Source of the DNA: Halodesulfovibrio marinisediminis DSM 17456 | GTDB taxonomy: Bacteria; Desulfobacterota; Desulfovibrionia; Desulfovibrionales; Desulfovibrionaceae | Assembly: GCF_900129975.1 (NCBI RefSeq) | Contig: NZ_FSRG01000003.1 | Span: 608,997-672,996, forward strand | Direction: 5' to 3' | DNA length: 64,000 nt | Part shown: positions 8,868-18,402 of the stretch, one piece after another | How positions within the stretch are numbered: position 1 is the stretch's first letter | How the letters are laid out: every line of letters begins with the position of its first letter | Program-made: the position numbers and the translations under genes | Notes under the pieces: model-generated | Told to the model about the DNA's origin: nothing | What the model saw: the letters and a program-made list of their open reading frames with translations, nothing else | Databases searched by the model: none

Positions 8868-9821
8868 ATGTCTGAAATGCTGGAGCTCGGAACCCTGTTG
8901 CGTGAGGAACGTGAACGTCAAGGTTTATCTATCGAAGAACTTTCTGAACGCATAAAATTGGCACCGCGCACACTTGCATTTATAGAATCAGGTACTAAGT
9001 CAGAACTGCCTCATCCAGTGTATGTGAAAGGCTTTGTTAAAAGTTATGCCATGGTGTTGGGGCTTGATCCGGAAGAGCTTGGTGCAATAGTTGATATTGC
9101 ATATAAAGATGAGCTTGATGAAGAAGTTGCTGAGCCCGTTATTGCTCGTAGAGAGAAAAAAGGGTGCCCTGTAAAACTCATAGCCATTGTAGTGTTGATT
9201 GCCGGCCTTGCTGCGGCGGGCTATTACTATATGCAGTCAGGTACTGCTACACTTGGTAATGAAGAAGCAACTGTAGAAGTCCCTGTGCAGCCATCTCCTG
9301 CACAACCACAACCTGTAGAACAGGCTCCTGATCAGCCAGAGGCTGTTGAGTCTGCCCCTGTTGAACCAACCACTCCTCCGGTACAGGAGAAAGAGGTTGC
9401 TCCTGAAGCGCAGCCAGAGTCTTCAAAGCCTATTGAGGTTGTTGAAGAACCTGTTGCTGTCAGCGAAAAAACGGCTCCTAAAGCCGTGGCTGTGCCTGTC
9501 GTAGCTCCATCAGATGTTGTTGCACAGGAAGCTGAAAAAAAAGTTCAGGAAACTAAACAGGATGAAAAAAAAGTAGAAGTTGCAATGCGCTCCTTGCGTA
9601 TTGAAGCTACTGCGGATTGTTGGGTTGAAGCTACCGGCGATGATTTTACCCGTAAAGAGTTCCTACTTCGTAATGGACAGGGATACACAGTTACGTTCCC
9701 GAAAAATTTGTCTTTACGCTTAGGAAACTCCGGCGGGATTTCACTGACACTTGATGGTGTTCCATATTCTTTTAATGGTGCAGAGGGCAAGGTACGTACA
9801 GTACATATTGCCGCTTTATAG
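8868..9821 (+). CDS. rodZ: RodZ-like helix-turn-helix membrane protein
   Basis: A 317-residue protein with the RodZ plan. It has a cytosolic HTH_25 domain at residues 6-75 (LGTLLREERERQGLSIEEL...), one membrane segment at about 102-122, a long Pro/Glu/Val-rich periplasmic linker, and a C-terminal DUF4115 beta domain (about 245-315). RodZ anchors MreB filaments and helps keep the rod shape. Start ATG 8868 has GGAGG 5 bases upstream and is 12 bases past the previous stop. mreB is at the far right of the window, not adjacent. Confidence 0.88.
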   Translation: MSEMLELGTLLREERERQGLSIEELSERIKLAPRTLAFIESGTKSELPHPVYVKGFVKSYAMVLGLDPEELGAIVDIAYKDELDEEVAEPVIARREKKGCPVKLIAIVVLIAGLAAAGYYYMQSGTATLGNEEATVEVPVQPSPAQPQPVEQAPDQPEAVESAPVEPTTPPVQEKEVAPEAQPESSKPIEVVEEPVAVSEKTAPKAVAVPVVAPSDVVAQEAEKKVQETKQDEKKVEVAMRSLRIEATADCWVEATGDDFTRKEFLLRNGQGYTVTFPKNLSLRLGNSGGISLTLDGVPYSFNGAEGKVRTVHIAAL

Positions 9822-9826
9822 TTCTG

Positions 9827-10564
9827 ATGGAATTTACCGAACAAGTTATCATCCTCCGTATTGGAAGGTTTAAAGAAGCGGACCTATGGGTCCGCTTTTT
9901 GTCTCCTACACGCGGAATAATGAATGCTTTTGCTTTTGGTGGTTGCCGGAGCAGACGTCGTTTTTGCGGCTGTCTGGATCATTTAAATCGTGTGTTATTT
10001 CGTGTAAAAGGCAGCAAGCTCGCAACATACTTTACGCTGGAAGAGGGAGTGTTAATGGACTCTCCCGACAAGTTACGTGTCAGCCACGAACGGTTGGGGC
10101 TTTCAGTGAATTGTCAAAAATTTATGGAGGCAATGGGTATATCTTTTGAAGGTGCACCTGCTGCCTATAGCCTTTTTTCTGAAATGCTGGTGTTATTGAA
10201 TCAAGCAGAGACATTGGATAAGCTTTGGTCAATTTTTTTTCGTGCCCGTTTTGCTTTTGATCAGGGGTATAATCCAGAGCTGCATGTCTGTCAGGTTTGT
10301 TCTAAGGGTTTGAAATATCCAGTCTTTCATGTTCAGGAGGGTGTGCTCACATGTGCAGCCTGTGCGAGAACGCAAGGGCCAAGATTCAGATTAAGTAAGG
10401 AATCTCTTGACGCTTTGCGATTTGTACAGGAAAATTCTCCGCTTCGTTGGACAGAGCTGAGTCTTTCTGTGAAGGCACGTAAAGAGCTTTCCAGAGCTAT
10501 TGACGGTTTTATCCAATATCATATAGGTCTTTCCTGGGAAAACGGAATGTTTAGGCGCGTTTAG
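9827..10564 (+). CDS. recO: DNA repair protein RecO
   Basis: RecO works with RecR to load RecA on SSB-coated single-stranded DNA in gap repair. The 245-residue product starts with the OB fold ([23 protein letters not shown]) and carries a zinc-finger-like set Cys155-x2-Cys158 and Cys176-x2-Cys179. These fit RecO in length and layout. It begins 5 bases after the rodZ stop, so it is translationally close to its neighbour. A basic stretch [12 protein letters not shown] near residue 45 may contact DNA. Confidence 0.92.
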   Translation: MEFTEQVIILRIGRFKEADLWVRFLSPTRGIMNAFAFGGCRSRRRFCGCLDHLNRVLFRVKGSKLATYFTLEEGVLMDSPDKLRVSHERLGLSVNCQKFMEAMGISFEGAPAAYSLFSEMLVLLNQAETLDKLWSIFFRARFAFDQGYNPELHVCQVCSKGLKYPVFHVQEGVLTCAACARTQGPRFRLSKESLDALRFVQENSPLRWTELSLSVKARKELSRAIDGFIQYHIGLSWENGMFRRV

Positions 10565-10632
10565 CGTTACATAAAGTTACCACAACAACTCGGCGTATGC
10601 CGTGTAGAGAATATAGTATTCAGGGGAAAAAC

Positions 10633-11514
10633 ATGAACTTCCAAGACGTTATCCTCACCCTGCAGGACTTTTGGTCCAAACAGGGCTGTGTATTGCAGCA
10701 GCCGTTCGACATCGAGTGTGGTGCCGGTACGTTTAACCCCGCAACCTTTTTGCGTGTTATTGGTCCGGAACCATGGAAGGCAGCTTATGTTGAGCCTTCC
10801 CGCCGTCCTACTGATGGTCGATACGGTGAAAACCCGAACCGTCTGCAGCACTACTTCCAGTTTCAGGCTATTTTAAAGCCTTCTCCTGATAATATTCAGG
10901 AAATCTATCTCGACAGTTTGCGTGCTCTGGGTATTGATCCTGCAGCACATGATATCCGTTTTGTAGAAGATGACTGGGAATCTCCAACTCTCGGTGCTTG
11001 GGGACTTGGCTGGGAAGTTTGGCTGAACGGTATGGAAGTAACTCAGTTTACTTACTTCCAGCAGGTTGGCGGTATTGATTTGCATCCTACCAGCGTAGAA
11101 ATTACCTATGGTCTTGAGCGTATTTGCATGTACTTGCAGGAAAAAGAGTCAGTGTACGACCTTATGTACAATGACACTGTGACTTACGGTCAGGTATACC
11201 ATCAGAACGAAGTGGAAATGTCCAAATACAACTTCGAGCACAGCGATCCAAAGATGCTTCTCGAACTTTTCAACATGTTTGAAAAAGAGTGCAAGCAACT
11301 TTGCGAAACTGGTCTTCCGCTTCCAGCGTATGATTACTGTTTGAAATGTTCACATACATTCAACATGCTTGATGCTCGTGGTGCGATTTCCATTACGGAA
11401 CGTACTGGCTACATTGGCCGTGTGCGTGCTCTTGCTTCTGCTGTTGCCCGCTTGTACGCACAGCAGCGTGAAGAGCTTGGTTACCCGTTGATGCCTGCAA
11501 CAACTAACGATTAG
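10633..11514 (+). CDS. glyQ: Glycyl-tRNA synthetase alpha subunit
   Basis: Catalytic subunit of the bacterial alpha2beta2 glycyl-tRNA synthetase. The 293-residue product begins [19 protein letters not shown] and contains [19 protein letters not shown] and the [11 protein letters not shown] segment of the class II active site. Length matches the family. ATG 10633 has AGGGG upstream; the frame from 10597 would add 12 uncharacteristic residues. It is followed 18 bases later by glyS. Confidence 0.97.
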   Translation: MNFQDVILTLQDFWSKQGCVLQQPFDIECGAGTFNPATFLRVIGPEPWKAAYVEPSRRPTDGRYGENPNRLQHYFQFQAILKPSPDNIQEIYLDSLRALGIDPAAHDIRFVEDDWESPTLGAWGLGWEVWLNGMEVTQFTYFQQVGGIDLHPTSVEITYGLERICMYLQEKESVYDLMYNDTVTYGQVYHQNEVEMSKYNFEHSDPKMLLELFNMFEKECKQLCETGLPLPAYDYCLKCSHTFNMLDARGAISITERTGYIGRVRALASAVARLYAQQREELGYPLMPATTND

Positions 11515-11532
11515 TCCATAGGAAGAATTGAG

Positions 11533-13623
11533 ATGTCCTTATTTATTTTGGAAATCGGTACTGAAGAGCTTCCTGCCCGTTTTCAAAAGGGCTTGGAAAA
11601 AGAATTAATTACCCGCATTTCTAGCTTTCTCAAAGAATCCAATGTGGAATTTGATAAGGTAGAATCACATGTAACTCCTCGCCGTGCTGCTGTAATGGTA
11701 TACGACATTGCAGCTGTGCAGAAAGAAAGCGAAGAGGTTATTCCGGGGCCTCCGGTACGTATCGCATATGATGCTGACGGCAATCCGACCAAGGCTGCCG
11801 CTGGCTTTGCAAAAACACAGGGTGTTGACCTTGCGGATGCTTTCCGTCTTGAAACTGATAAAGGTGAATACCTTGCAGTTCGTAAAAAAATGGGCGGTGC
11901 AAAAACTGCTGACCTGCTCGCAGCATTCTGTCCTGAATTGATTGCACATCTTCCTTTTGCAAAGAAAATGAAGTGGGGTGATCTGGAATTTACATTTGCA
12001 CGTCCAATCCGTTGGTTGTTCGCAATGCTCGACGATGCGGTTATACCGTTTGAAGTTGCTGAATTGAAATCCGGCAACGAAACTTACGGTCACCGCGTGC
12101 ACGCAGCAGGTCCTTTTGCAATTGCAAATGCAGCTGACTACTACGCAACCGTGGAAGAAAAATGCGCAGTTGTTCTTTCTGCTGAAAAACGCCGTGCTAC
12201 AATTATTGAAGAGGGTAATGCCCTTGCAGAGAAAGCTGGCGGACGTATTATCTGGAAGGAAAGCCTTCTTGATGAAGTTCAAGGGCTTGTTGAACATCCG
12301 ATCGCTTGTCTTGGCGACTTTGATGCATCTTTCCTTGAGTTGCCACGTCAGGCGCTTCTTACCAGCATGCAGAGTCACCAGAAAAGCTTTGGTGTAGAAG
12401 ATGCTGATGGCAATCTTCTTCCACACTTCCTCACTGTACTGAACACTACTCCAAACGACATGGAAGTAGTAAAAGTTGGTTGGGAACGTGTTCTGCGTGC
12501 TCGCCTTGAAGACGGTCGCTTCTTCTGGAACACCGACCTGAAAGTTGATGTCGACACCTGGCTTGAGAAACTCGACAATGTTATCTTCCTTGCTCCACTT
12601 GGTAGCATGGGGAACAAAACTCGTCGTATTTCCAGCCTCTGCGCAGATCTTGCCGATAAGGTTGCTCCAGAAATTAAAGCTGATGCAGAACGTGCAGGCC
12701 GTATTTGTAAGGCAGACCTTGTTTCTGAAATGGTTGGCGAATTTGATAGCCTTCAGGGTATCATGGGCGGTATCTACGCAGGTCGCAAAGGTGAATCTGA
12801 TGTAGTTGCACAGGCAATTGCCGAGCAGTACCTCCCTGCTGGTCCTGATTCTCCGGTTCCTTCCACTATGGGCGGTGCATTGGTTTCCATGGCAGACAAA
12901 GCTGACACCCTTGCTGGTTGTTTCGGTTTGGGCATGATTCCAACCGGTGCTGCTGACCCGTATGCACTGCGTCGCTGCTGTCTCGGTATTGCACGTATTA
13001 TTATTGAAAAGCACCTTCGCGTTTCTGCTGCTGAATTTTTTGCTACAGCACAGAGCCGTTATGAAGGTATTTCATGGAAGCTTGATGAGCAGGAAGCTCT
13101 TACCAAGCTGAATGAGTTTTTTGCACAGCGTCTGAAAAACTACTTCACCAGCAAAGGTTATGAAACATTGTTAGTAGAAGCTGTACTTGCTGCAGATTCT
13201 GATGACGTATGGGCTGCAGATGCTCGTCTGAAAGCTCTTTCTACATACAGCAAAGGCGAAGGCTTTGATCAGGCTGTTCTTACCTTCAAACGTGCTGCAA
13301 ACATTATTCGCAAGCAAGGTAGCGAGGCTGGCGTAGAGCTCAGCGGCGCATATGATGCTGCGTTGTTTGAAAATGATGCAGAAAAAGCTTTTGCTAAAGC
13401 ACTTGAGGACGTAGCTCCTAAGTTTGCGCAGCTTTGGGCAGAAGAAGATTTTGATGCTCTCTTCGCGCTGCTTGCGGAACTTCGTCCTGCGGTGGACGCA
13501 TTCTTTGATAATGTAATGGTTATGTGCGACGACCAGAAAGTTCGTGCAAACCGCTTGAACTTGCTGAGCGCTCTTGTGCAGCAGCTTGGCCGTTTAGCGG
13601 ACTTCTCTGCATTGCAGATGTAG
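11533..13623 (+). CDS. glyS: Glycyl-tRNA synthetase beta subunit
   Basis: Beta subunit of the tetrameric glycyl-tRNA synthetase, needed for tRNA binding and charging. The 696-residue product opens LFILEIGTEELPARF and carries the conserved TPRRAAVMV and FAKKMKWGD segments, with an HD-like middle domain and a C-terminal anticodon-binding (DALR-like) region around FDNVMVMCDD. Normal family length. A GGAAG site precedes the ATG at 11533. It is cotranscribed with glyQ. Confidence 0.97.
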   Translation: MSLFILEIGTEELPARFQKGLEKELITRISSFLKESNVEFDKVESHVTPRRAAVMVYDIAAVQKESEEVIPGPPVRIAYDADGNPTKAAAGFAKTQGVDLADAFRLETDKGEYLAVRKKMGGAKTADLLAAFCPELIAHLPFAKKMKWGDLEFTFARPIRWLFAMLDDAVIPFEVAELKSGNETYGHRVHAAGPFAIANAADYYATVEEKCAVVLSAEKRRATIIEEGNALAEKAGGRIIWKESLLDEVQGLVEHPIACLGDFDASFLELPRQALLTSMQSHQKSFGVEDADGNLLPHFLTVLNTTPNDMEVVKVGWERVLRARLEDGRFFWNTDLKVDVDTWLEKLDNVIFLAPLGSMGNKTRRISSLCADLADKVAPEIKADAERAGRICKADLVSEMVGEFDSLQGIMGGIYAGRKGESDVVAQAIAEQYLPAGPDSPVPSTMGGALVSMADKADTLAGCFGLGMIPTGAADPYALRRCCLGIARIIIEKHLRVSAAEFFATAQSRYEGISWKLDEQEALTKLNEFFAQRLKNYFTSKGYETLLVEAVLAADSDDVWAADARLKALSTYSKGEGFDQAVLTFKRAANIIRKQGSEAGVELSGAYDAALFENDAEKAFAKALEDVAPKFAQLWAEEDFDALFALLAELRPAVDAFFDNVMVMCDDQKVRANRLNLLSALVQQLGRLADFSALQM

Positions 13624-13670
13624 AGAGTGTTTTTCCAGCTGGAATACGATGATAAAAAGTTGTAAATTGG

Positions 13671-13699
13671 TTGACACTGCGCTTTGATGAGCGTAAAGA
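13671..13699 (+). promoter_or_regulatory. Putative promoter for rpsT
   Basis: A consensus TTGACA at 13671-13676 is followed after 17 bases by TAAAGA at 13694-13699. It lies between glyS and rpsT and would let rpsT be expressed independently of the upstream run. A 12-bp palindrome TTCCAGCTGGAA lies just upstream at 13632-13643. Confidence 0.55.
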
Positions 13700-13769
13700 C
13701 CTAGTTCCCGTGTTCCAGTAAGGTCTTAAATTTGAATCTTACTACCATATAGTTTTGGAGGAAATTACC

Positions 13770-14036
13770 TTGGCTAACCATAAATCTGCCATCAAGAGAC
13801 ATCGTCAGTCCCTTAAGCGTGCTGCACGTAACCGTGCAATGAAAACTCGCGTTCGTAACGTTGTTAAAGACGTTCGCGCTGCAGTACTCGAAGAAGATCT
13901 GGCGAAAGCTCAGGAAGCTCTCCGCGTAGCTAACGGTATTCTGGATAAAGCAGCCGGTAAAGGCGTGCTCCATTGGAAAACCGCTGGTCGCAAGATCTCC
14001 CGTCTGAGCAAGGCTGTTGCTGGCATCAAAGCCTAG
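13770..14036 (+). CDS. rpsT: 30S ribosomal protein S20 (TTG start)
   Basis: S20 binds 16S rRNA early in small-subunit assembly. The 88-residue basic product reads (M)[18 protein letters not shown] and ends KAVAGIKA, a normal S20. The start is the TTG at 13770: GGAGG at 13757-13761 is well placed and family members begin M-ANHKSA here. An upstream TTG at 13755 in the same frame overlaps the ribosome site and would add five foreign residues. Non-ATG starts are common for rpsT in other bacteria, where S20 represses its own translation. Confidence 0.95.
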   Translation: MANHKSAIKRHRQSLKRAARNRAMKTRVRNVVKDVRAAVLEEDLAKAQEALRVANGILDKAAGKGVLHWKTAGRKISRLSKAVAGIKA

Positions 14037-14056
14037 TCTGTCCTGCTTGACTTTTC

Positions 14057-14087
14057 AAAAAAAGCCCGCTCCAAGCGGGCTTTTTTC
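14057..14087 (+). terminator. Strong terminator after rpsT
   Basis: Stem AAGCCCGCT / AGCGGGCTT with flanking A and T runs extending it, then TTTTTT. It closes the mfd-to-rpsT run. Confidence 0.93.
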
Positions 14088-14372
14088 TTTCTGTACCTTT
14101 CAAGTATTTTGCTTGGTTGATGTTGTACCTTGAATCTGGTAACTTTTTTTAATGACCTTGATACCTTCTAGTAAAGAATGCTGATGTAATTGTTACGTCT
14201 GTTTCAATGCAGTGTATAGAAGTTGTGGTGTGCATCTTTCTTGTTCTACTGTTGAGAATTCAATTAGCTGTGAGACATATTTAGTGGCAGGTATCTTTCG
14301 TGTGGTCACTGATTTGGGGCATATGCCCCTAACTTTTTTTTGTCTCACGTTTTTTTGGGAGTTACTCTCTTT
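14088..14372 (+). other. Leader region upstream of trkA
   Basis: About 285 bases with no supported gene. It is AT-rich near the trkA start, with GGGAG at 14358-14362 as the likely ribosome site. No clear hairpin or operator was seen. Confidence 0.5.
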
Positions 14373-15770
14373 ATGCGTTTATTCCATCGGGAACCTAAAG
14401 TTGACCAGCTTAAAGTTGTTATCGTCGGAGCTGGCGAAGTTGGTTATCACATTTCGCATAGGCTTGCTCAGGAACATAAGCAGGTCGTTGTGATTGATCA
14501 GGATGAAAATGCACTGCGTAGAGTCTCAGAGATTCTTGATGTGCAAACTATTCTTGGTTCTGGTTCCAGTCCAGAAGTGCTCAAAGACGCTGGTGCTGCA
14601 AATGCAGATATTTTTCTTGCAGTGACAGACAGTGATGAGGTCAATATTATCGCATGCTTATTTGCGAATATTATTGCTCCAAATGCAAAGAAGCTCGCGC
14701 GTATCCGTAATGAAGAATACAGTGGGTACAGCAAAGAGCTTTCAGAAGAACTTCTTAATATTTCAGCTGTCATCAACCCTGAGGTTGAGGTTATCAAGAG
14801 CATTGATCGTCTTTTGTCTATGCCTGGCGCTGTTGACTTCAATGAGTTTGCAGCGGGCAAGATTAAATTGATCGGTGTTCGTATGGGGCATGGTCCTTTG
14901 CTGGGGCAGGCTCTTATAGACTTCAGAAGTGTTGTTCCTGATACGAACGTAATTATTGCTGCGATTGTACGTGATAATAAACTTATTATTCCGGGTGGTA
15001 GCGACACTATTCAACAAGACGATATAGTGTACTTCGTTTGTAAGGATACAAGTATTGAATCCGTGCGTAAGGCTTCTGGACGAAGCCTTGATCCTATTAA
15101 AAATGCATTTATTATCGGTGGCGGTAATATTGGATTCCGACTTGCTTCTTTGTTCGATAAAAAAGGCATCCATACCAAAATCGTGGATTCGAATCCTGAC
15201 CGTTGTAGTGTTCTTGCTGAAAAACTTGATGCGCCGCTCGTTTTGTGTGGCGATGGTACAGATCAGGAGTTTTTACAGGAAGAGAATATTGCTGAAATGG
15301 ATGTAGTAGTTTCTCTTACATCAGACGAAGAAACTAATATTCTTACCTCGCTGCTTGCTAAAAACCTTGGCGTAAAGAAAACAGTAACTCGCGTGAACAA
15401 GCTTGCGTACCAGCCGCTGATTAAAGCTGTTGGTATTGATCACTCTGTTTCACCGCGTTTGTCTGCTGTTAACTCTATCTTGCAGTATGTGCGTCAGGGC
15501 AACGTTCTTTCCTCTGTTTCAATCAGTGGTGAAGGTGCGGAAGCTTTGGAAGCCATTGCTGAAAATAATTCTGAGATTGTCGGCAAGCCGATTAAAGACC
15601 TGCCGTTTCCTAAAGGAACACTGGTTATCGGTATCATGCGCGACAGGGAAGTTATTATCCCTAGCGGCGATAGCGTTATTCACCCTGATGACCGTATTAT
15701 TATCCTAACTACGCCTGAAAACGTTGCGCGAGTAGAGCAAGCTTTACTTGTTAAGCTTCAGTCCGTGTAG
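14373..15770 (+). CDS. trkA: Trk potassium uptake regulatory protein
   Basis: Cytosolic NAD-binding gating subunit of the Trk K+ transporter. The 465-residue product has two tandem RCK units. The first Rossmann loop is VVIVGAGEVG at residues 15-24 and the second is IIGGGNIGFRL near residue 247, each followed by a TrkA_C domain ending in IIPSGDSVI-type strands. Start ATG 14373 is chosen over 14340 because of the GGGAG site and because upstream residues (MSHVFLGVTLF) do not fit. Only 7 bases separate it from trkH. Confidence 0.95.
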   Translation: MRLFHREPKVDQLKVVIVGAGEVGYHISHRLAQEHKQVVVIDQDENALRRVSEILDVQTILGSGSSPEVLKDAGAANADIFLAVTDSDEVNIIACLFANIIAPNAKKLARIRNEEYSGYSKELSEELLNISAVINPEVEVIKSIDRLLSMPGAVDFNEFAAGKIKLIGVRMGHGPLLGQALIDFRSVVPDTNVIIAAIVRDNKLIIPGGSDTIQQDDIVYFVCKDTSIESVRKASGRSLDPIKNAFIIGGGNIGFRLASLFDKKGIHTKIVDSNPDRCSVLAEKLDAPLVLCGDGTDQEFLQEENIAEMDVVVSLTSDEETNILTSLLAKNLGVKKTVTRVNKLAYQPLIKAVGIDHSVSPRLSAVNSILQYVRQGNVLSSVSISGEGAEALEAIAENNSEIVGKPIKDLPFPKGTLVIGIMRDREVIIPSGDSVIHPDDRIIILTTPENVARVEQALLVKLQSV

Positions 15771-15777
15771 GTATAGT

Positions 15778-17226
15778 ATGCGAGTTAAATATTGCCTTTA
15801 CATTATTGGAGCATTGCTTGGGGCTGTTGGCCTCACCATGTTTTTTCCTATTGGCTGGGCGTTGTATTATCAGGATGAGGGTTTAATTCCGTTACTGCTT
15901 TCAACAGTGGTTACCCTTTGGAGTGGGGCAGCTTTGTTTATGCTGTTCCGTCCGAAGCAAAAGCTAATGATGAACCATAGGGAGGGCATGGCAATTGTTG
16001 CCATCGGCTGGCTTGCTGCTGGTCTTGCAGGAGCGTTGCCGTTCTATTTTGGTAATGTCTTTCCCTCGTGGACAGATTGTGTTTTTGAATCCATCTCGGG
16101 TTTTACCACAACTGGTTCAAGTGTAATGACGGACATTGAGTCCGTGGCGAAAAGTTTGCTTATGTGGCGTAGTCTGACGCACTGGCTTGGCGGCATGGGT
16201 ATTATTGTGCTTTCGCTGGCTATTCTTCCTTTCCTCGGTGTTGGTGGTATGCAGCTGTATAAGGCTGAAGTGCCGGGACCGGTTCCAGATAAGCTTAAAC
16301 CTCGTATTAAAGATACAGCAGCAGCATTGTGGAAGGTTTATGTTTTCTTCTCCATTTTGCTTTGTATTTTGCTGATGTTCGGTGGCATGAATTTGTTTGA
16401 TGCCATTTGTCATACCTTTGGTACGATGGCTACTGGTGGTTTTTCTACCAAAAATACATCTGCCGGATACTACAATAGCGCGTATATTGACTGGGTGATT
16501 ACTATTTTTATGTTCATTGCCGGTGCTAACTTTTCTCTGCATTTCAGAGCATTGGCAGGTGATGTTAAATGTTTTTGGAAAGACTCAGAATTCAGATTTT
16601 ATACCGCAATTATCGTGCTGTTTACTGCCATAATCACTTATACAGTATACGGCTCAAATTATGATTCTTTCTCAGCTTCCCTGCAGTATGCAGCGTTTCA
16701 GGTGGTTTCTATTTGTACTACCACTGGTTTTGCGACTGCTGACTATGAACAATGGGCACCGTTGGCTCAGGCTTTACTGCTGTTTTTGATGTTCCTAGGT
16801 GGCTGTGCGGGCTCTACTGGCGGTGGTATGAAATGCATGCGCATTCAGCTGCTATTAAAACAGGGATATCATGAACTGTTCAGGTTAGTGCATCCGAGAG
16901 CCGTTAAGCACATCAAGCTTGGGGGGCGTACCGTTCAGTCAAGCGTTATGTCTGGCGTGCTTGGTTTCTTTGTTATTTATCTTGCGCTCTTTGTCCTTTC
17001 TGGATTCCTGCTTTCAGCGACTGGTCTGGATGTATTAACGTCCTTTGCTGCCGTTGTTGCTTGTATTGGTAACATTGGGCCTGGCCTTGGCTCTGTTGGT
17101 CCTGCAGAAAACTTTGCGCACTTGCCTATATTTGCAAAGTGGGTGTTAACGCTATGTATGTTGTTAGGACGACTTGAGATCTACACCGTCTTTATTCTAT
17201 TTGTTCCCGAATTTTGGAAAAAATAA
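15778..17226 (+). CDS. trkH: Trk potassium transporter channel subunit
   Basis: Membrane pore of the Trk K+ system. The 482-residue product has many membrane helices and the repeated selectivity-filter loops of TrkH/KtrB: SGFTTTGSSV, TFGTMATGGFST, SICTTTGFATAD and ACIGNIGPGLG. A SLTHWLGGMGIIVLS segment is also typical. The ATG at 15778, just after the trkA stop, gives a normal N-terminus; the frame start at 15748 would overlap trkA. Confidence 0.96.
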   Translation: MRVKYCLYIIGALLGAVGLTMFFPIGWALYYQDEGLIPLLLSTVVTLWSGAALFMLFRPKQKLMMNHREGMAIVAIGWLAAGLAGALPFYFGNVFPSWTDCVFESISGFTTTGSSVMTDIESVAKSLLMWRSLTHWLGGMGIIVLSLAILPFLGVGGMQLYKAEVPGPVPDKLKPRIKDTAAALWKVYVFFSILLCILLMFGGMNLFDAICHTFGTMATGGFSTKNTSAGYYNSAYIDWVITIFMFIAGANFSLHFRALAGDVKCFWKDSEFRFYTAIIVLFTAIITYTVYGSNYDSFSASLQYAAFQVVSICTTTGFATADYEQWAPLAQALLLFLMFLGGCAGSTGGGMKCMRIQLLLKQGYHELFRLVHPRAVKHIKLGGRTVQSSVMSGVLGFFVIYLALFVLSGFLLSATGLDVLTSFAAVVACIGNIGPGLGSVGPAENFAHLPIFAKWVLTLCMLLGRLEIYTVFILFVPEFWKK

Positions 17227-17230
17227 CATG

Positions 17231-17262
17231 AAGCCTGAGGAGTTTTTCCTCAGGCTTTTTTT
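17231..17262 (+). terminator. Terminator after trkH
   Basis: AAGCCTGAGG at 17231-17240 pairs with CCTCAGGCTT at 17248-17257, followed by a T run. Confidence 0.93.
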
Positions 17263-17585
17263 GTGCCTGCAACATGTGTTCAAGTGCGTTACCAGATTAC
17301 GATCTAGATAGGTTCATGTCTTCTTGTTGGGGTAGAAAAGAAGGGATGAATAGAGTCGACGAGATTATATCCAGCACAAAGTCGCCTATAAGTCTTTGTG
17401 ACCGGCAAGCGTTATTAGTTTTGCAATGCAGGTTAGGTACAGAGATATGAGAAAGAACGATGTGGTTACGATGAGGAAAATTTTTATGAATGTGGGGGCA
17501 CTTATGAATGGATGGAAAAGGAAAGTCTTTTTTAGCAGTAGCTAATTACAACGCTTAAGGGAGAATTAATCCGATGCCTTTACGT
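17263..17585. other. Intergenic region trkH/adk (convergent)
   Basis: About 320 bases. The only coding possibility is a 32-codon basic reading frame on the plus strand, ATG 17447 to TAA 17545 (MRKNDVVTMRKIF...), with only a weak AGGT upstream. I do not call it a gene. No other structure was seen. Confidence 0.4.
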
Positions 17586-17622
17586 ATAAAAAAGACCTCT
17601 TACCTGAATCAGGTAAGAGGTC
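17586..17622 (-). terminator. Terminator after adk
   Basis: A perfect 13-bp stem (GACCTCTTACCTG with its complement, 17594-17622) is followed on the minus strand by a T run. Confidence 0.93.
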
Positions 17623-17644
17623 AAATGCATAGTAGTCCGATATA

Positions 17645-18319
17645 CTAAGAGAGCTTGGAGATAAGGGTTTCTTTGATGGATTCAATAGTACCTTCACCAT
17701 CAAGCTCAATGTAGTTTGTTTCACCTTTTGCAGCGAGATCTTTGTAGAAGTACGCAGCAGCAAGGGTACCGTCACCGGTGTTGTAGTAGATGTCGTGACG
17801 TTTGTTGATTGCATCTTCGTCCTGATCATCAGCACGAGCAGAAAGAGCACCGCCACATACACGACATACGTCGCCGTTTGGCTTAATTGGCTCGATAAAG
17901 ATGTTGTTAGGGTGGTTGTTGTCATTTTCACAAAGACGACGACCCATGATGCGGTTTTTAGCAACTTCGCGAGGAAGAAGGATTTCTACAACGTAGTCAA
18001 GTTTGATGTTCTCTTCTTTAAGAGCATCGTAAAGCTTTTCAGCCTGAACCATGTTGCGTGGGAAACCGTCAAGCAGCCAGCCCTTAGCGCCTTCTACTTT
18101 CAGAGTTTCGAGAACCATAGGAATGGTGATTTCGTCAGGTACGAGGTCACCGCGGTCGATGTATTCTTTAGCTTTCTTGCCAAGCTCAGTTCCGCCGCCA
18201 ATGTGTGCGCGGAAGATAGCACCAGACTCGATGTGAGCCATGCCATCGTACTTTTTCTTAATGAGAGCGCCCTGAGTACCTTTACCACTGCCATTTGGTC
18301 CGAAAATGAGAATGTTCAC
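17645..18319 (-). CDS. adk: Adenylate kinase with metal-binding LID
   Basis: Interconverts ATP + AMP and 2 ADP. The 224-residue product has the P-loop FGPNGSGKGTQ at residues 6-16 and the LLDGFPRN AMP-site segment. The LID carries Cys130-x5-His136-x15-Cys152-x2-Cys155, the spacing reported for the metal-containing adenylate kinases of Desulfovibrio (Zn, Co or Fe), rather than the four-Cys form. The start is a GTG at 18319, 6 bases past AAGGAGG; an ATG at 18337 would contain that ribosome site inside the coding sequence. It is last in the minus-strand run led by the precorrin-2 dehydrogenase gene. Confidence 0.95.
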   Translation of the reverse strand: MNILIFGPNGSGKGTQGALIKKKYDGMAHIESGAIFRAHIGGGTELGKKAKEYIDRGDLVPDEITIPMVLETLKVEGAKGWLLDGFPRNMVQAEKLYDALKEENIKLDYVVEILLPREVAKNRIMGRRLCENDNNHPNNIFIEPIKPNGDVCRVCGGALSARADDQDEDAINKRHDIYYNTGDGTLAAAYFYKDLAAKGETNYIELDGEGTIESIKETLISKLS

Positions 18320-18402
18320 CTCATTCCTCCTTGTCATTTATTTCACAAATGAAATACAGCAGGCTGTTACGTCTGTCAATCGCAGAGAGATAAAATAAAT
18401 AA

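Noticed and set aside
11665-13014. 449-codon minus-strand frame within glyS
   Set aside because: Antisense shadow of glyS without start signal.
17447-17545. 32-codon basic frame between trkH and adk
   Set aside because: Weak ribosome site, no recognisable features; kept only as a remark.
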